The notes under the pieces are model-generated. The model was not told where the DNA came from. It ran no database searches and saw only the letters and a list, made by a program, of their open reading frames with translations. A stretch of DNA of 64,000 bases from Thermostichus sp047462415 (lineage in GTDB: Bacteria > Cyanobacteriota > Cyanobacteriia > Thermostichales > Thermostichaceae). Positions 10,101 to 18,531 of this stretch are shown here, one piece after another; positions within the stretch are counted from its first letter, which is position 1; every line of letters starts with the position of its first letter. Location of the stretch: positions 41,347 to 105,346 of the forward strand of contig NZ_JANSJE010000012.1 in the NCBI RefSeq assembly GCF_047462415.1. The letters are read 5' to 3'. Position numbers and translations under genes: made by a program.

Positions 10101-10461
10101 CTTCTGGCGTGAGGGCCTTTTCAGGAGGGGTGCTGGGTGGCAGGGATCCAGAAGCTCCAGGATCAGAACCAGAGGCCGCAGGAGATCCAGTTGCCGTCGT
10201 CAAGGGCACAGCAGGCGGGGAGGATTGGGCCTCGGCCAAGGTGATGGGATCCCCCAATCGGCTGGCACCGGGATCCCGCCTTTGCTGGGCCGCCCAAAAG
10301 CGCTGGTAGCCCTCCAGATCGGTGGGCAGGGGATCCAACTGGGCAAAGACCGCCTCCCCCATCCCCACCCACAGGGAGCTGCCCCAGCAAAGGGCTAGCC
10401 ACCTTGCCCAAGGGCTGAAGCCATGTGGGAAGTTGCCGAATCTCACCGTAAAAACCGCCAC
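7105..10461 (-). CDS. LptD-like outer-membrane LPS assembly protein (DUF3769)
   Basis: A protein of about 1118 residues that reads as the cyanobacterial counterpart of LptD. It has a cleavable signal-like N-terminus ending near VFAQLD, then about 270 residues of low-complexity Ala/Pro/Gln/Ser-rich sequence. An OstA/LptA-like domain follows (INVSGDVLSYIAEQD...GITGERLLFYRRERRLRSEG-like, about 320-400), and then a long region of alternating polar/hydrophobic strands with many Asn, Tyr and Arg residues, typical of a beta-barrel. Role: inserting LPS in the outer leaflet, with the two upstream genes supplying the bridge and permease. The GTG at 10461 overlaps the lptF/G stop by 19 bases; a second GTG at 10446 gives a classic GTGA 4-base overlap and may be the true start. 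Confidence 0.82.
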   Translation of the reverse strand: MAVFTVRFGNFPHGFSPWARWLALCWGSSLWVGMGEAVFAQLDPLPTDLEGYQRFWAAQQRRDPGASRLGDPITLAEAQSSPPAVPLTTATGSPAASGSDPGASGSLPPSTPPEKALTPEELNRQRLQRLLAEGAAAHARRQAQQAQATPSSRPASAATPPATVPTLDSLGSPRSQAAALRMEEELRLRPTEATRALGSTVESPATAQGQAELGEASGPLSPTNRIPPFPQTVPSLISQAGGSLAIPASGGTGTTQGGSETGTEAFVPTVGSPLAPQLLEQFPLLRDLSTETAGNVDLGRVGGSQIRQQLAATATSQRQIPLDPDQINVSGDVLSYIAEQDLGIAEGNAQIQLADGTRITGERLLFYRRERRLRSEGPFRMEQPPGPQGRGIRQIEGRNLDLDIPRRSAQFENSLVILPGEEPGTQVFVRSQETTALLGDQIFFEKATVTTSPKPPITHYVQGDRVEVFPDDRVIVYDARVFAGGELSEEGDLRAGLQIAYLPLFIYSLRDHQWVLPGRSEAEGVFVKSSWAYRFDEYNFGGLRLDVLQKKGLGIGFLHDYILPIPDSVNYGRAQFYLVTEADQRRFSSRFRLDHNFDFYAANLLGQEGQLRGQLNLNLDNTYRPAGGRNDNADLRLNTTFQGDLSTTTLNISRSGSQENGTYSFPLTLSHIQRYGGVPWLQSDLRLDYNQRVSVKDGPDFADARLTLGAQLTPPGWGGTYRLNYRAYSSSNGDTEPRRNFELAFNPDLLRITPDIFLSNALTLTQEQQPDREVGSGLNFFNRYELRSSLQFNDIQPAPWITFMPGSIDYTQVLYSTPDQESTVSLNPRLSLKPADWNTIDLRYSRTFYGNNSAPFQTLSVSPKDVDRLNANISFFTPRDFLPNVPPGYIAFEDDLPGELPIALTFPDDTPEDLEAIASRNLQELQAEVKNLLRFDTTLGYDFVAQRWDTLNANFTWNTTPELFNIQVQTSYDLNEGQLQPIRLEYRGRSSTTFNREQRSGLDSYEPGISYALQAVYDPRLGQISTYGLELDATLGTQWQNHWRLRLGLTEAGIRRIEVRRDLRDFELRLAYDPLAESLRLEGILVAFPSRPVGLTQERGEFQLTSPVGAFSLDSLAR

Positions 10462-11621
10462 AGTAGAGAGAAGCCCACCCCGCCGAAAATCATATTCGGC
10501 AACCAGGCGGCCAGCCAGGGATCGATCTGCTCAACTCGACCCATCGCGCGTCCCAGGCTCATCAGTACATAGTAAATAAACACCAGGACAATCGCCAGCG
10601 CCACACTACCATAGCGCCCGGTCTGCCGCACCGTTTGCAGGCCCAAGGGCGCAGCCACCAAGATGGCGAAAAAGCTGGCCAAGGGAATGGCGAACTTGAG
10701 GTGGTACTCCGTCAGGCAGCGGGCTACATCGGCAGAAGGACGTTGCTCCGCTCGATATCGCTGGCATTGCTCCCACAGCTCTGCCGCCCGTTGCTCCTGG
10801 GGCACCTTTTCGGCGTACACCAGGCCCACCAACTTGTTGACGATGTTCAGCTCCATCTCCGCCACCTGGCCCTCGTAGTAGGTGCTCCCCCGCTCGTCGT
10901 AGCGACGGATCACCACGTCTTGCAGGTGCCACGCTTGGCCCACCTGCTGCGCAGTTTGGGCCGAGATCACCTGCGGGTAGCGTAGGTGGCCGGTCTCGGC
11001 CTTGCGATCCAAAATCAGCAGATCGTGCATCAAGCCGGTCTTCGGGTCAATGGATCCCACATGAAACCAAAGGTCGTCGTCCACCCGCACAATTTCTTCG
11101 GAGTCAAACGGAAGGGCATCCTGAGCCAGGATGAGGTTGGTGTTCAGGGTTTTCACCTTTTGGTTGGTTTGGGGCACGATCACTTCATTGGTCAACAGCG
11201 CCAGGCCGCTGATCAGTAGACCGATGCAGAGCACCGGAATCAGCACCTTGCGATAGGGGATCCCGGCGGCCCGCAGAGCCGTGATCTCGCTGTCGGCCCC
11301 CATCCTGCCCAGGGTGAGCAGGGTGGCAAAGAGGCCGGCAATGGGGAAGGTGACCACCAAAATGGCGGGCAAGTTGAGAAGGAGAATGTGCAAAATCGTG
11401 AGGGGAGGGGCGCCTTTTTTCACCAGCAAATCGGCGTAGATAAAAAGCTGGTTGCCCAGCATCATCACCGTGCCCCCCGCCACGCCCAAAAAGAAGGGGC
11501 GGATCATCTCTTTGCAGAGATAAAACTCCAAAAAAAAGCCCCCCAACTTCAGGGATCCCCAAAAGCTTCCCGTCTGGGCAGAAGTTCCGCGCCGTTGACC
11601 CTTGGCCAGTGGGGTGGTCAT
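10443..11621 (-). CDS. LPS export permease, LptF/LptG (YjgP/YjgQ) family
   Basis: A 392-residue inner-membrane protein with the typical LptF/G layout: hydrophobic segments at about 45-65, 80-110 and 125-150, a periplasmic beta-jellyroll-like middle region (about 155-300), and three C-terminal membrane helices ending at SLLWRFLR. It would pull LPS out of the inner membrane with an LptB ATPase encoded elsewhere. Cyanobacteria generally have one such permease gene, so it may work as a homodimer; that is inference. It lies between the LptC/LptA-type gene upstream and the LptD-like gene, whose start overlaps its stop, so the three are probably one operon. Confidence 0.87.
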   Translation of the reverse strand: MTTPLAKGQRRGTSAQTGSFWGSLKLGGFFLEFYLCKEMIRPFFLGVAGGTVMMLGNQLFIYADLLVKKGAPPLTILHILLLNLPAILVVTFPIAGLFATLLTLGRMGADSEITALRAAGIPYRKVLIPVLCIGLLISGLALLTNEVIVPQTNQKVKTLNTNLILAQDALPFDSEEIVRVDDDLWFHVGSIDPKTGLMHDLLILDRKAETGHLRYPQVISAQTAQQVGQAWHLQDVVIRRYDERGSTYYEGQVAEMELNIVNKLVGLVYAEKVPQEQRAAELWEQCQRYRAEQRPSADVARCLTEYHLKFAIPLASFFAILVAAPLGLQTVRQTGRYGSVALAIVLVFIYYVLMSLGRAMGRVEQIDPWLAAWLPNMIFGGVGFSLLWRFLR

Positions 11622-11698
11622 TTGGCTCTGTTACCTCAGGTGCACAACCTCAGCCAGCTTTCGAGATCTAGACGACCCCCAGCCAGGATGGGATCCCG

Positions 11699-13492
11699 TC
11701 AGAGAGCATCGGTGATGCGAAATTGAAACATCCCCTGCTGCTGCTCGTCCCCCTCGACAGTGTACTCATCCTGTTCCAAGTTCAGGGTGACCAGCCTGCC
11801 GCTGAGGCGGTTGGCGCCCCGGCACATCTGATCCAGAGCATCGCGACCGGGCAGCGGTGCGCCGCTCTCGCGGGGAATCGGATTGATCTCGCCGCGATCG
11901 CAGAGGAGGACGGGAGCCTGGTCGGCGGTGATCCTGAAAATCTGCCCTTGGTCAGAGTAGTCGGCGCGATCCCCTTCGATGGCGCGGTTGGCCTGCACGA
12001 TGACCACATTGCCGAAGAAGCGGGCATCGCTGCTGGCCTGGTCGATCTCCACCCGGTCGGCGTAGATCACGGTCGGCTGGTCCACATCGGCCTGGGTCTG
12101 CGGGTTTTGCAGACGCCGCGCCAGCCAGTCCCCCTCGATCTGCTCAATCACCACCTCCCCCCGCAGCTCCACCTTTTCAGGGGTGATGGTGGCCTGGTTG
12201 GCCTTGGCCTTGCGCCCCCGCTGGATGAACTCGACGGCCTCGCTGAACTCCGAGGTGCCGGTGCGGGAGTTGTAAACCAGGCGGGCGGCCCGCACTTCCG
12301 TTTCGGCTTGGCGCAGCTCCTCCGTCAGGGATCCGCCGCCGGCGGCTGGGGTAGAGGCGGCCATCTGCCGGTAGAGAACGTTTTCCTCGAAGAAGAAGAT
12401 CTTGTCGCGGTGGTTGCCCTCCAGGCGGGCGGAGGTGAGCACCCGCCCCGGCTCGCGCAGGGTAACTCCCCCCGTCAGCAGGCTTTGGGATTCGCGACGG
12501 CGGTAGGTGCCCTGGGCCGACTGGATGACGGTTTCCCCCTGGCGGATTTCCAGGTTGCCTTCCCCGCGGGCAACTTGCGTGTTGCGGTCGTAGGTGAGGC
12601 GGTCGGCGATGATGGTGACCTCCTGATCCGGTTGGTTGGAAGTAGCCTGTGGGCCAGCCTGGGCCAAGCGCAGATCCGCCAAGAGGGGATCCCGGCTGCC
12701 AGGGTCGGCCACCTCCTGCAACACGACGCCGCCGGAGAGAATGCTCTGGGCCTGTCGGCGCAGGTAGGTGCCCTGAGGGGCGCGGATCTCGAGGCCGCCT
12801 TCGCGGATGCGCAGGTTCCCTTTCCCTTCGGCCACCTGTTGGGTGCGGTCGTAGGTGATCTGGTCGGCGGTGATGGTGGTGGAAGCGGGATCCGCCGCCG
12901 CCGAATCCAAGGGCAGCACAGTTAGCTTGCCCTGCTGGGCGCTGAGGAGGGCAAATTGGAAGTTAAACGAGCCGGAGCGGCCCTCTAGGATCATTTCTTG
13001 CCCTTTGAGGGTGAAGGCCTCCGGCACCTCGATGCGCTCTTCGGGGGTGATTCGCAGAGCGCGGGTCAGGAGCAGGCTGCCATCCTCGCTCCTCACCTCC
13101 ACCCCCTCATCCAGATACAGCGCGTCGGCGCTGGCATCGTAGCGGGCACGCTTGGCCTGCCAAGTCATCTGCTCGCTGCTGGCAAAAAACGGATCCGGCA
13201 CTCCTTCCAGCTGATCGGCACTTTCTCCGTAGAAGTAGCCGTGCGCCCCCTGCTCAAACACCTGTTGTCCAGTGGCCAGCTCCACCTGCTCGGCGATCAG
13301 CCGCCAACGCCGATAGCCCCCCCGCCGCCCCACAATATCCACCCTGCGGCTGACCGAAAGGGGCTGATCCGGGGGGGGAGACTCCACCTTCACTTCTTCG
13401 ATATCGATGGACAAGGCCCAACCGACCAAAGCAGCTAAGAGGCTGCTCCCCAAGAGCGTCACCCCCAGATTGGAATTGAAAAATCGCCGCAT
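11699..13492 (-). CDS. LptC/LptA-type periplasmic LPS transport protein with tandem OstA repeats
   Basis: A 597-residue protein that begins with a membrane anchor (about 8-28), followed by an LptC-like domain (about 40-195). Two clear OstA/LptA repeats follow: TITADQITYDRTQQVAEGKGN from about 206 and TIIADRLTYDRNTQVARGEGN from about 293, an 87-residue period. A further OstA-like segment lies at about 390-540 (TITPEKVELRG, TVIYADRVEIDQ). This suggests that the LPS bridge between inner and outer membrane is built into one polypeptide instead of separate LptC and LptA. It starts at ATG and is 77 bases upstream of the LptF/G gene on the same strand. Confidence 0.83.
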   Translation of the reverse strand: MRRFFNSNLGVTLLGSSLLAALVGWALSIDIEEVKVESPPPDQPLSVSRRVDIVGRRGGYRRWRLIAEQVELATGQQVFEQGAHGYFYGESADQLEGVPDPFFASSEQMTWQAKRARYDASADALYLDEGVEVRSEDGSLLLTRALRITPEERIEVPEAFTLKGQEMILEGRSGSFNFQFALLSAQQGKLTVLPLDSAAADPASTTITADQITYDRTQQVAEGKGNLRIREGGLEIRAPQGTYLRRQAQSILSGGVVLQEVADPGSRDPLLADLRLAQAGPQATSNQPDQEVTIIADRLTYDRNTQVARGEGNLEIRQGETVIQSAQGTYRRRESQSLLTGGVTLREPGRVLTSARLEGNHRDKIFFFEENVLYRQMAASTPAAGGGSLTEELRQAETEVRAARLVYNSRTGTSEFSEAVEFIQRGRKAKANQATITPEKVELRGEVVIEQIEGDWLARRLQNPQTQADVDQPTVIYADRVEIDQASSDARFFGNVVIVQANRAIEGDRADYSDQGQIFRITADQAPVLLCDRGEINPIPRESGAPLPGRDALDQMCRGANRLSGRLVTLNLEQDEYTVEGDEQQQGMFQFRITDAL

Positions 13493-13622
13493 CCTGTTCT
13501 CGCTGCTTCTCCACGTCGATCCTTAGCCCACGACCGGTAGCGGGGCCCGGCAACCTAGGCTGTAGCTTACCGCAATTTACAGGCCGCCGCGGCGGGATCT
13601 GGAGCATTTCTAAGGTTCTGGT

Positions 13623-14600
13623 TTATCCCAGACGGCTGAGGATAAAGCCCAACCCCAGAAACAGCCCCAGCCAAAAATGGAGGTTGACGGCGATGAACTT
13701 GGAGTGGCTGATCCGCTGCGGCTGGTCGTGGTAAGCCCACAGCAGGCGGGAAAGCTGCACCGCAAACGGGATCCCGGCCAAGCTCAGCAGCGTCCAGGCC
13801 GGAAAAGCCCCCAGCCCCACAAACAGCAGCATCAGGCCGAACAGACTGCCGCAGATCCAAGGGATGAGGCGGGCGGAGCGCAAGGTGCCCAGGCGGGCCA
13901 CCGGCGAGCGCTTGCCGGCAGCCAGATCGTCCTCCACCTGATGGAAATGGGAGCAAAACAAAATCAAACTGGTTACCATCCCCACCACCAGTGAGGCCGC
14001 CAGCCCCGGCAGCGACCAGCTTCGGCTTTGGCTGTAGTGGGCGGCCAAAACCGCCAGCGGCCCGAAGCTCAAAAAACAGAGGAGCTCCCCCAGGCCCTGG
14101 TAGCCCAGGCGCAGGGGCGGCCCCTGGTAGGCGTAGCCCAGCCCGCAGGCCAGCAGCACCAATAGCAGCACCGTCGGATCCGATTGCCGCCAGCTCAGCC
14201 ACAGGATCCCTGCCAGCCCCAAGGCCAAAAAGGCATTCCCCACCCAAAATACCTGCCCCGGCTTGCCCGTCAGGTTGACCAGCGAGTGGAGCTTGTTTTT
14301 GTCCACCCCTGTCTGGGCATCGAACACGTCGTTGCTGAGGTTGACCCAAGCCAAAAGACAGATGGCTGCTCCCAGAAATACGGCCAAAACTCCTACATCC
14401 ATCGCCCCTGCCTGGGCATAGGCGATGGCGGATCCCACCCAGATGGGCATGATCGCCACGCTGTACATGGGGGGCTTAAGGGCGGCCATCCACAATTGCC
14501 GCCGCGAGGGACGATCCCAAGTGCTCTTTTCGGCAAGCTGTACTGGGCTGGCCTCTGGACTCCTGCGCGTTCTCTTGGACGGTTCCGGCTGTGCGAGCAT
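13623..14600 (-). CDS. menA: 1,4-dihydroxy-2-naphthoate phytyl/polyprenyltransferase
   Basis: A 325-residue UbiA-superfamily prenyltransferase with about eight membrane helices. It attaches the phytyl chain to 1,4-dihydroxy-2-naphthoate in phylloquinone synthesis, the quinone of photosystem I. The first aspartate-rich Mg-prenyl-diphosphate motif is NLSNDVFDAQTGVDK (about 106-120) and the second lies in the cytoplasmic loop HFHQVEDDLAAGKRSPVARLG. A charged N-terminal extension of about 35 residues precedes the first helix. It starts at ATG 14600 and is divergent from menF, which acts earlier in the same pathway; the 264-base gap probably carries both promoters. Confidence 0.9.
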   Translation of the reverse strand: MLAQPEPSKRTRRSPEASPVQLAEKSTWDRPSRRQLWMAALKPPMYSVAIMPIWVGSAIAYAQAGAMDVGVLAVFLGAAICLLAWVNLSNDVFDAQTGVDKNKLHSLVNLTGKPGQVFWVGNAFLALGLAGILWLSWRQSDPTVLLLVLLACGLGYAYQGPPLRLGYQGLGELLCFLSFGPLAVLAAHYSQSRSWSLPGLAASLVVGMVTSLILFCSHFHQVEDDLAAGKRSPVARLGTLRSARLIPWICGSLFGLMLLFVGLGAFPAWTLLSLAGIPFAVQLSRLLWAYHDQPQRISHSKFIAVNLHFWLGLFLGLGFILSRLG

Positions 14601-14648
14601 GTTGGCCCTGGCTCTCTCTGGTTCTGTGTATGCTCTGTATTTGTTAGG

Positions 14649-14834
14649 TTAGGATGCTTCCGTTCCCATCCCCAGGGATGCTAAGAAACTTTGCAATCCG
14701 TGAAGAAGTTCCTCAGGTTTTGCCCCTGAAGGCCCAAGCAACCGGCCTGTCTCCTGATCTCGTATAATTTTGTATCCTGAAGTACCCTGCTGGCGGTTCC
14801 CCTCCGGGTCGACGCTCGTCCTGTTTTCGGCCAA
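14649..14834 (-). CDS. Possible small protein in the menA-menF gap
   Basis: A 61-codon frame from a TTG at 14834 to a TAA at 14649. The C-terminal part (GYKIIRDQETGRLLGPSG, then PEELLHGLQSFLASLG) has natural amino-acid composition and predicted helix. No Shine-Dalgarno precedes the TTG. A good AGGAGG lies about 30 bases further upstream but is followed after two bases by an ATG in another frame, with an A6 run just after it. It may be a small conserved gene, or nothing. No function can be assigned. Confidence 0.27.
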   Translation of the reverse strand: MAENRTSVDPEGNRQQGTSGYKIIRDQETGRLLGPSGAKPEELLHGLQSFLASLGMGTEAS

Positions 14835-14864
14835 GGTGGGATCGGCTTCTGTACTCTTTTTTGC

Positions 14865-16418
14865 ATGACCTCCTCTCTTTTTTCTTGGAATGCCCCCAGT
14901 GCGGAGCGGCCGAGAGCCTGGCCGTCGATCACTTCCGCCTCTGTTGGGACAGACCAGGAGGGGGAGCGGCTCTGCTGGCATTCCCTTCTGGCCGCCTGCC
15001 AAGAGAGGGCGCGGGCGCAGGGGATCCCTCAAATCCTCAGCCTGTCGCGGCCTGTCCCAGGGCTAGATCCGCTGGCGGCGCTGGCCCGGCAGTTGAGCTG
15101 GCTTCCCCCAAACCGCTTCTCCCACCATTGCTATCTCTCCCACCAGACCCAGGGAGAAAGGGTGCGGGTGCTGGGGTGGGGATCCCTGCGGCAGGTGGAT
15201 CTTTCGGGGGAGGAGCGATTTCAGACGGCACGGGCTTTTGTACAAGCGTTGCAGCCTCATGTCCATGTCGCTCCCGTCAGCGGCAGCGAGTCTCCGCCAA
15301 GGGGTGGCAGCCGACAAGAACGCCCCTTGTGCTTCTGCCGCTTTGGCTTCGGCCCCGGGAGCGGTGGCGCAGCGGCGTTGGTTCTGCCCCGCTGGCAACT
15401 GTTGCAGGTGGGGGGGGAGCTGACGGTGGCGCGGCTCAATCTGGAAATCGGTCCCGACAGTGACCCGGCGGCCTTGGCCGGCCAGATCGCCGCTTTTTTT
15501 GCCCACATGCAGCGCCTTTCCCAAGCGCCCTTGCCCCGCTGGGAGCTGCAGCCCCCTCTGGAGGTGGCGGTGGCGGAAGCAGCCCTCTTGGCGCGGATTC
15601 AAAAAGCCCTGCAGGCCATTGAGGCGGGATCCCTGCAAAAAGTGGTGCTGGCGGAAGCCGTGGATCTGGCGTTGCCCTCCCCTCCCCCGCTCCCCTCCCT
15701 GTTGGCCTATCTGGAGGCCCATCACCCCGATTGCAGCGTCTTCGCCTTTGCCTCAGAGAGCCAAGGGATCCCAGAGGAGTCCCCGCTTCCCGCTCAGGTT
15801 TTCGTGGGGGCCAGCCCGGAGCGGCTGCTTTCGGTGTGGCAAGGCCGGGTGCAGATCGATGCGCTGGCTGGCTCCATCGCCCGCGGCGCCAACGGCCACC
15901 AGGATCGGATGTTGGCCGAGCAATTGCTCCGCAGCGCCAAAGACCGCCGCGAACACCAGTGGGTGGTGCGCTCGATTCAAGAGGCTTTGGGCCGGCTGGG
16001 GATGGATCCTCAGATCTCCCCGCAACCGCGGCTGCTCCGCCTGGCCAACATCCAGCATCTGCAAACGGTCATCGAGGTGGAGCTCCCCGCCGACGTGCAT
16101 CTGTTCGACCTGTTGGCCCAACTGCACCCGACGGCAGCCGTGGGAGGCTATCCCCAACAGGCGGCGCTGCAGTGGCTGGAGCAGGTGGAGCCCTTCGATC
16201 GCGCCAGCTATGCCGCCCCGCTAGGCTGGGTGGACTTGCAGGGCAATGGCGAGCTGGTGGTCGGGATCCGCTCGGCCCTGATCGAGGGGGAGCGGGCCCG
16301 CCTGTATGCTGGTGCCGGCATCGTGGCCGATTCCAACCCCGTCCAGGAGTTGGCCGAGATCCGCCTCAAGCTGCACGCCCTGGCCCAAGCCCTGGCCCTG
16401 CAGCCCTTGCCCGGATAG
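14865..16418 (+). CDS. menF: Isochorismate synthase
   Basis: A 517-residue chorismate-utilising enzyme converting chorismate to isochorismate, the first committed step of phylloquinone synthesis. The N-terminal half is variable. The catalytic domain (about 240-510) shows KVVLAEAVDL, FVGASPERLLSVW, DALAGSIARG, HPTAAVGGYP and a Mg-binding C-terminal stretch YAAPLGWVDLQGNGELVVGIRSAL followed by LYAGAGIVADSNP. These match isochorismate or salicylate synthases rather than anthranilate synthase; the men context and HPTAAVGG favour MenF. The start ATG at 14865 has no evident Shine-Dalgarno. It is divergent from menA and followed after about 100 bases by thrC. Confidence 0.9.
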   Translation: MTSSLFSWNAPSAERPRAWPSITSASVGTDQEGERLCWHSLLAACQERARAQGIPQILSLSRPVPGLDPLAALARQLSWLPPNRFSHHCYLSHQTQGERVRVLGWGSLRQVDLSGEERFQTARAFVQALQPHVHVAPVSGSESPPRGGSRQERPLCFCRFGFGPGSGGAAALVLPRWQLLQVGGELTVARLNLEIGPDSDPAALAGQIAAFFAHMQRLSQAPLPRWELQPPLEVAVAEAALLARIQKALQAIEAGSLQKVVLAEAVDLALPSPPPLPSLLAYLEAHHPDCSVFAFASESQGIPEESPLPAQVFVGASPERLLSVWQGRVQIDALAGSIARGANGHQDRMLAEQLLRSAKDRREHQWVVRSIQEALGRLGMDPQISPQPRLLRLANIQHLQTVIEVELPADVHLFDLLAQLHPTAAVGGYPQQAALQWLEQVEPFDRASYAAPLGWVDLQGNGELVVGIRSALIEGERARLYAGAGIVADSNPVQELAEIRLKLHALAQALALQPLPG

Positions 16419-16516
16419 GCTCCCCCCTGCCGGCATGGGGCAGAGCCGATACAAGCGCTCCCCAAACAGTTACAGTTAAAAAGCCAGTTCTTCGATGGCC
16501 TCGACTTCTCGGCAGC

Positions 16517-17629
16517 ATGGTCACCCTCAATTCCACCCATCCCTCCCGTATGGCCGGATCCCGCGCCCAAGTGGGGCTCTGGCCCGGCCTCATCGAGTAC
16601 TACCGGGAGTGGCTCCCCGTCGGCCCCGGCACCCCTGTAATTACGCTGCACGAGGGCAACACCCCTCTAGTCCCCTCTCCCGCGCTGAGCCGACGGCTGG
16701 GGCGGGGCTGCCAGGTTTACCTGAAGCTGGAGGGCCTCAACCCCACCGGCAGCTTCAAGGATCGCGGCATGACCATGGCTGTATCCAAGGCCAAAGAGGC
16801 GGGGGCGGAAGCCGTCATCTGCGCCAGCACCGGCAACACCTCGGCGGCAGCCGCCGCCTATGCGGCCAAAGGGGGCCTGCGGGCCTACGTGCTGATCCCA
16901 GATGGCTATGTGGCCAAGGGCAAGTTGGCCCAAACCCTGATGTACGGGGCCGAGATCATCGCCATCCAGGGCAACTTCGACCGAGCACTGGCCATGGTGC
17001 GGCAACTGGCGGAAACCTACCCGGTGGCGCTGGTCAATTCTGTCAACCGCTTCCGGCTGGAGGGGCAAAAAACCGCTGCCTTCGAGGTGGTGGATGCGTT
17101 GGGGGATGCCCCCGACTGGCTCTGCATCCCCGTGGGCAATGCCGGCAACATCACCGCCTACTGGATGGGCTTTTGCCAGTACCGCCAACAGGGCAAGGCC
17201 AGCCGCCGCCCGCGCCTCTACGGCTTTGAGGCGGCCGGCGCCGCCCCCATCGTCCTCGATCGCGTGGTGGAACATCCGGAAACGGTGGCCACGGCCATTC
17301 GCATCGGCAACCCTGCCAGTTGGGCGAAGGCCAAGGCGGCAGTCCAGGTCAGCGGTGGCCGGGTGGACAGCGTGACCGACGAAGAGATCTTGGCGGCCTA
17401 TCGTCTGCTGGCGGCAGAGGAAGGGATCTTCTGCGAGCCGGCCAGTGCCGCCTCGGTGGCCGGGTTGCTGAAATGGCGGGAGCAGGTGCCCGCCGGCGCC
17501 CAGGTGGTATGCGTTCTCACCGGCAACGGCCTCAAGGATCCCGACACGGCCACCCAACAGGGAGCCGCTCCCGTCCACACGGGGGTTGCCCCCGAGCTGG
17601 CCGCTGTTGCCCGTCTGATGGGTTTTTAG
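16517..17629 (+). CDS. thrC: Threonine synthase
   Basis: A 370-residue fold-type II PLP enzyme that converts O-phosphohomoserine to threonine. The PLP lysine is Lys81 in NPTGSFKDRGM. The phosphate-binding glycine loop is PVGNAGNITAYWMGF, and ASTGNTSAAAAAYAAK is the typical ThrC helix start. The length and single-domain form match the short bacterial/archaeal ThrC rather than the E. coli type. The open frame extends far upstream through menF in another frame; I chose ATG 16517 because homology begins there (WPGLIEYYREWLPV follows). An alternative ATG is at 16550. Likely its own promoter or readthrough from menF. Confidence 0.92.
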   Translation: MVTLNSTHPSRMAGSRAQVGLWPGLIEYYREWLPVGPGTPVITLHEGNTPLVPSPALSRRLGRGCQVYLKLEGLNPTGSFKDRGMTMAVSKAKEAGAEAVICASTGNTSAAAAAYAAKGGLRAYVLIPDGYVAKGKLAQTLMYGAEIIAIQGNFDRALAMVRQLAETYPVALVNSVNRFRLEGQKTAAFEVVDALGDAPDWLCIPVGNAGNITAYWMGFCQYRQQGKASRRPRLYGFEAAGAAPIVLDRVVEHPETVATAIRIGNPASWAKAKAAVQVSGGRVDSVTDEEILAAYRLLAAEEGIFCEPASAASVAGLLKWREQVPAGAQVVCVLTGNGLKDPDTATQQGAAPVHTGVAPELAAVARLMGF

Positions 17630-17646
17630 CTAATCCGCTTGCCCGC

Positions 17647-18531
17647 TCAGGCAGCCTGCGACTGCAGGGGCCCTGAACAAGCCAAAATGAACTGGTCGAT
17701 CTCCAGCAGAATGCCTTCCGCCTCGGCCAAAGCCTCCGGCAGGGTTGCCAGCACCTGGGCATCCGCTTGTGCAGCCTGCTCTGCTTCTTGCAAAAGATTG
17801 ATCGAATTATGGTCGAGCAAGAGCTCTAGCTCGTTTAGGGCCACCACTGCCAGTTGCTGTTCGGCTTGATGGAGCTTGTTTCGTAAAGTCTGAACTTGGT
17901 CGGTTTGCGCTTTCAGCCCGGCTTCCGCCTGCTCAGCGCGAGCGATGGCCTCATCCCGTTGAGCTTTCAACAAGGCCATCTCTTGCTCCAGTTGGGCCAG
18001 TTGCTTTTGCAGGCTGTAAATGTGCTGATCCCGATCTCCCAAAGCTCGTTCCAGCTCGCGGTTTTGAACTTCCATCTGCTGACGAGCTGCGTTCGCTTGG
18101 GCTAGCTGTTCTGCCAAGTTTGCCATTTCCTCTTCCATGCGGGTCAGCCGACTCAAGCGTTCCAAAACCTGAGTGTTTTCCGCCTCGAGTTTTTCGATCA
18201 ACGCTTGAGCGCCCAACAGCTCTGCTTTGGTAGAGTCCAGCTCACCACAAACTTGGTCATAGTTGGCGATCAGCTCGCTCAGCCGAGCCTCTTTGGCCTG
18301 TAGCTCTTCCCGCAGGGAATGAAGCCGGCGGTCGCTCTGCTCGATGCGCTGCTGCAAGAGCGGCAGTTGAACCAAAGCCTGCTGAGCGGCGCTGAAATAG
18401 CCGAACAGTTGTTTGAAGTGGCGCTGCAGACGGCTGTGGGATTGATCCAATTTGTCGAAGGCTTCGTTGAGAGAAAGATAAGCCTCGCACAGTTTCATGT
18501 AGCGCTGGGCCACAGAATCAAGGTGCTTCAT
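17647..18531 (-). CDS. Coiled-coil protein of unknown function
   Basis: A 294-residue protein dominated by heptad-rich sequence from about residue 45 to 235, with high Glu, Gln, Leu, Ala and Lys content (for example EELQAKEARLSELIANYDQV and EQEMALLKAQRDEAIARAEQ). The first 45 residues may form a small helical head, and the last 50 (ATLPEALAEAEGILLEIDQF) form a separate amphipathic helix pair. There is no signal peptide or membrane segment, so it is cytoplasmic. It is convergent with thrC, 17 bases from its stop. A structural, cytoskeletal or scaffolding role is possible, but coiled coils alone do not identify one. Confidence 0.7.
   Translation of the reverse strand: MKHLDSVAQRYMKLCEAYLSLNEAFDKLDQSHSRLQRHFKQLFGYFSAAQQALVQLPLLQQRIEQSDRRLHSLREELQAKEARLSELIANYDQVCGELDSTKAELLGAQALIEKLEAENTQVLERLSRLTRMEEEMANLAEQLAQANAARQQMEVQNRELERALGDRDQHIYSLQKQLAQLEQEMALLKAQRDEAIARAEQAEAGLKAQTDQVQTLRNKLHQAEQQLAVVALNELELLLDHNSINLLQEAEQAAQADAQVLATLPEALAEAEGILLEIDQFILACSGPLQSQAA

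Noticed and set aside
15731..16516. Upstream part of the 632-codon frame containing thrC
   Set aside because: This stretch lies inside menF in another frame and has arginine/proline-rich shadow composition; threonine synthase homology begins at 16517.
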